64,000 nt of DNA from Oceanobacillus profundus (GTDB taxonomy: Bacteria > Bacillota > Bacilli > Bacillales > Amphibacillaceae), in assembly GCF_003515705.1 (NCBI RefSeq), contig NZ_QWEH01000001.1, positions 310,001-374,000 of the forward strand, written 5' to 3'. How positions within the stretch are numbered: position 1 is the stretch's first letter; every line of letters begins with the position of its first letter. Positions 63,257-64,000 of this stretch are shown one piece after another. The translations under genes were made by a program, and so were the position numbers. The notes beneath the pieces were generated by a model. It made no database searches and was not told the DNA's origin. It saw only the letters and a program-made list of their open reading frames with translations.

Positions 63257-64000
63257 ATGGCAGACATATTAGAAAGATTAAAAATTACAATTCCGATCAT
63301 TCAAGCTGGTATGGCTGGTGGGATCACGACGCCTGAACTTGTAGCCGCTGTGTCGAATGCTGGTGCGCTTGGAACAATTGGTGCAGGCTACATGAGTACA
63401 CATACATTAAAAGATACGATTCACCGTGTGAAACAATTAACTGACAAACCTTTTGCGGTAAACCTGTTTGCTGCAAATCTCGAAGCCTTCTCAACGGATG
63501 TAGATGAGATGCAAGCACTATTGAACAAACAAAGAGATGAAGTAGGTATAGATACTAAGGAGAATCTAGTAAAAGTGAAGGACTATTTACAAGAGAAAGT
63601 GTATCTGCTTATAAAAGAAAAGGTTCCTATTGTCAGTACAGCTTTTGGTGCACTTTCTTCTGTATTAATAAAACGGTTAAAAGAGAATCACATAATCCTT
63701 ATTGGAATGGCAACAAATGTTGGTGAGGCAAAGCACCTAGAAGATATGGGGTATGACATGGTCGTTGCCCAAGGTGTTGAAGCTGGTGGTCATCGTGGCA
63801 CGTTTGATATTGAAAAGTACCCGAGTGGGAGTAATATTGGTTTGATTACACTAATCCAGTCAATTTTAGAAAATACCTCTTTACCAGTTGCTGCTGCAGG
63901 AGGGATTTATACGAAGAAACAACTGGATGCGCTACTATTAATGGGAGCAAGTGGTGTACAGATGGGGACAAGATTCTTACTGGCTAAAGAGGCTGGAACA
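63257..64000 (+). CDS. nitronate monooxygenase, 5' part (cut by window end)
   Basis: The 248 visible codons show the FMN-dependent TIM barrel of class I nitronate monooxygenases: PIIQAGMAGGITTPELVAAVSNAGALGTIG at the start (written in part: IIQAGMAGGITTPEL), the signature VAQGVEAGGHRG, and the FMN-phosphate motif PVAAAGGIYTKKQLDALLLMGASGV (core AAAGGI). It oxidises nitronates to carbonyl compounds and nitrite. AAAGGAGTGAGAAAGG precedes the ATG. The last roughly 70-110 residues lie outside the window. Confidence 0.9.
   Translation, partial: MADILERLKITIPIIQAGMAGGITTPELVAAVSNAGALGTIGAGYMSTHTLKDTIHRVKQLTDKPFAVNLFAANLEAFSTDVDEMQALLNKQRDEVGIDTKENLVKVKDYLQEKVYLLIKEKVPIVSTAFGALSSVLIKRLKENHIILIGMATNVGEAKHLEDMGYDMVVAQGVEAGGHRGTFDIEKYPSGSNIGLITLIQSILENTSLPVAAAGGIYTKKQLDALLLMGASGVQMGTRFLLAKEAGT

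Overview
The window is AT-rich, has strong GGAGG-type ribosome binding sites and U-rich intrinsic terminators, and carries gene sets typical of Bacillaceae: gltB/gltD with a GltC-type regulator, a yfmS-yfmT pair, a YtrA-type regulator, a ykkC-class riboswitch in front of paired SMR genes, and a ywqA-like helicase. The proteins look like those of the Oceanobacillus/Virgibacillus/Lentibacillus group. The genus is an inference; no rRNA gene is present. Nearly everything looks chromosomal.

Layout. 1-6.7 kb: glutamate synthase (gltB-gltD) behind a perfect cre-like site. 7-11 kb: rlmN, an IS3-family element sitting inside a terminator hairpin, and a membrane diguanylate cyclase. 11-14.5 kb: a plasmid-type ParM/ParR partition cassette with an array of 14-bp palindromes, then an ECF sigma/anti-sigma pair. 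14.5-18.7 kb: a dead asnB fragment, a trpXYZ-type ABC transporter and a 52-bp tandem repeat array. 18.8-21.3 kb: NADP-type glutamate dehydrogenase divergent from a GltC-like regulator. 21.3-25.4 kb: ribonucleotide reductase operon (alpha, flavodoxin, beta) behind two NrdR-like boxes and a structured leader ending in a terminator. 25.4-36 kb: accessory metabolism, with a frameshifted acetyltransferase and a MerR-methyltransferase fusion. 36.3-37.8 kb: an HTH-TPR (RNPP-type) regulator translationally coupled to a 50-residue secreted peptide precursor. 37.9-41 kb: a wall amidase, an FMN reductase, a 24-residue membrane peptide unit and an EamA transporter. 41-46.4 kb: a six-gene YtrA-type operon with two ABC modules and an M23 peptidase. 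46.5-49.2 kb: a DoxX protein with a Rex-type operator, a lipoprotein Cu-Zn SOD, and a guanidine-I riboswitch with gdnC-gdnD. 49.4-54.5 kb: an MFS transporter and a SWIM/SNF2 helicase. 54.5-62.8 kb: a peptide-uptake locus (regulator, beta-lactamase-fold hydrolase, lipoprotein, and convergent permease/ATPase genes). The window ends inside a nitronate monooxygenase gene.

How the genes work together. Two routes of ammonium assimilation (GOGAT and NADP-GDH) lie 12 kb apart, and the GltC-like regulator sits with GDH rather than with GOGAT. Carbon control is suggested by perfect cre matches in front of gltB and of the peptide-binding lipoprotein. The best candidates for undescribed biology are the peptide/receptor pair at 36.3-37.8 kb, the nrd leader RNA at 21.42-21.57 kb, the partition cassette with its palindrome array, and the small membrane-peptide unit at 40.1 kb.
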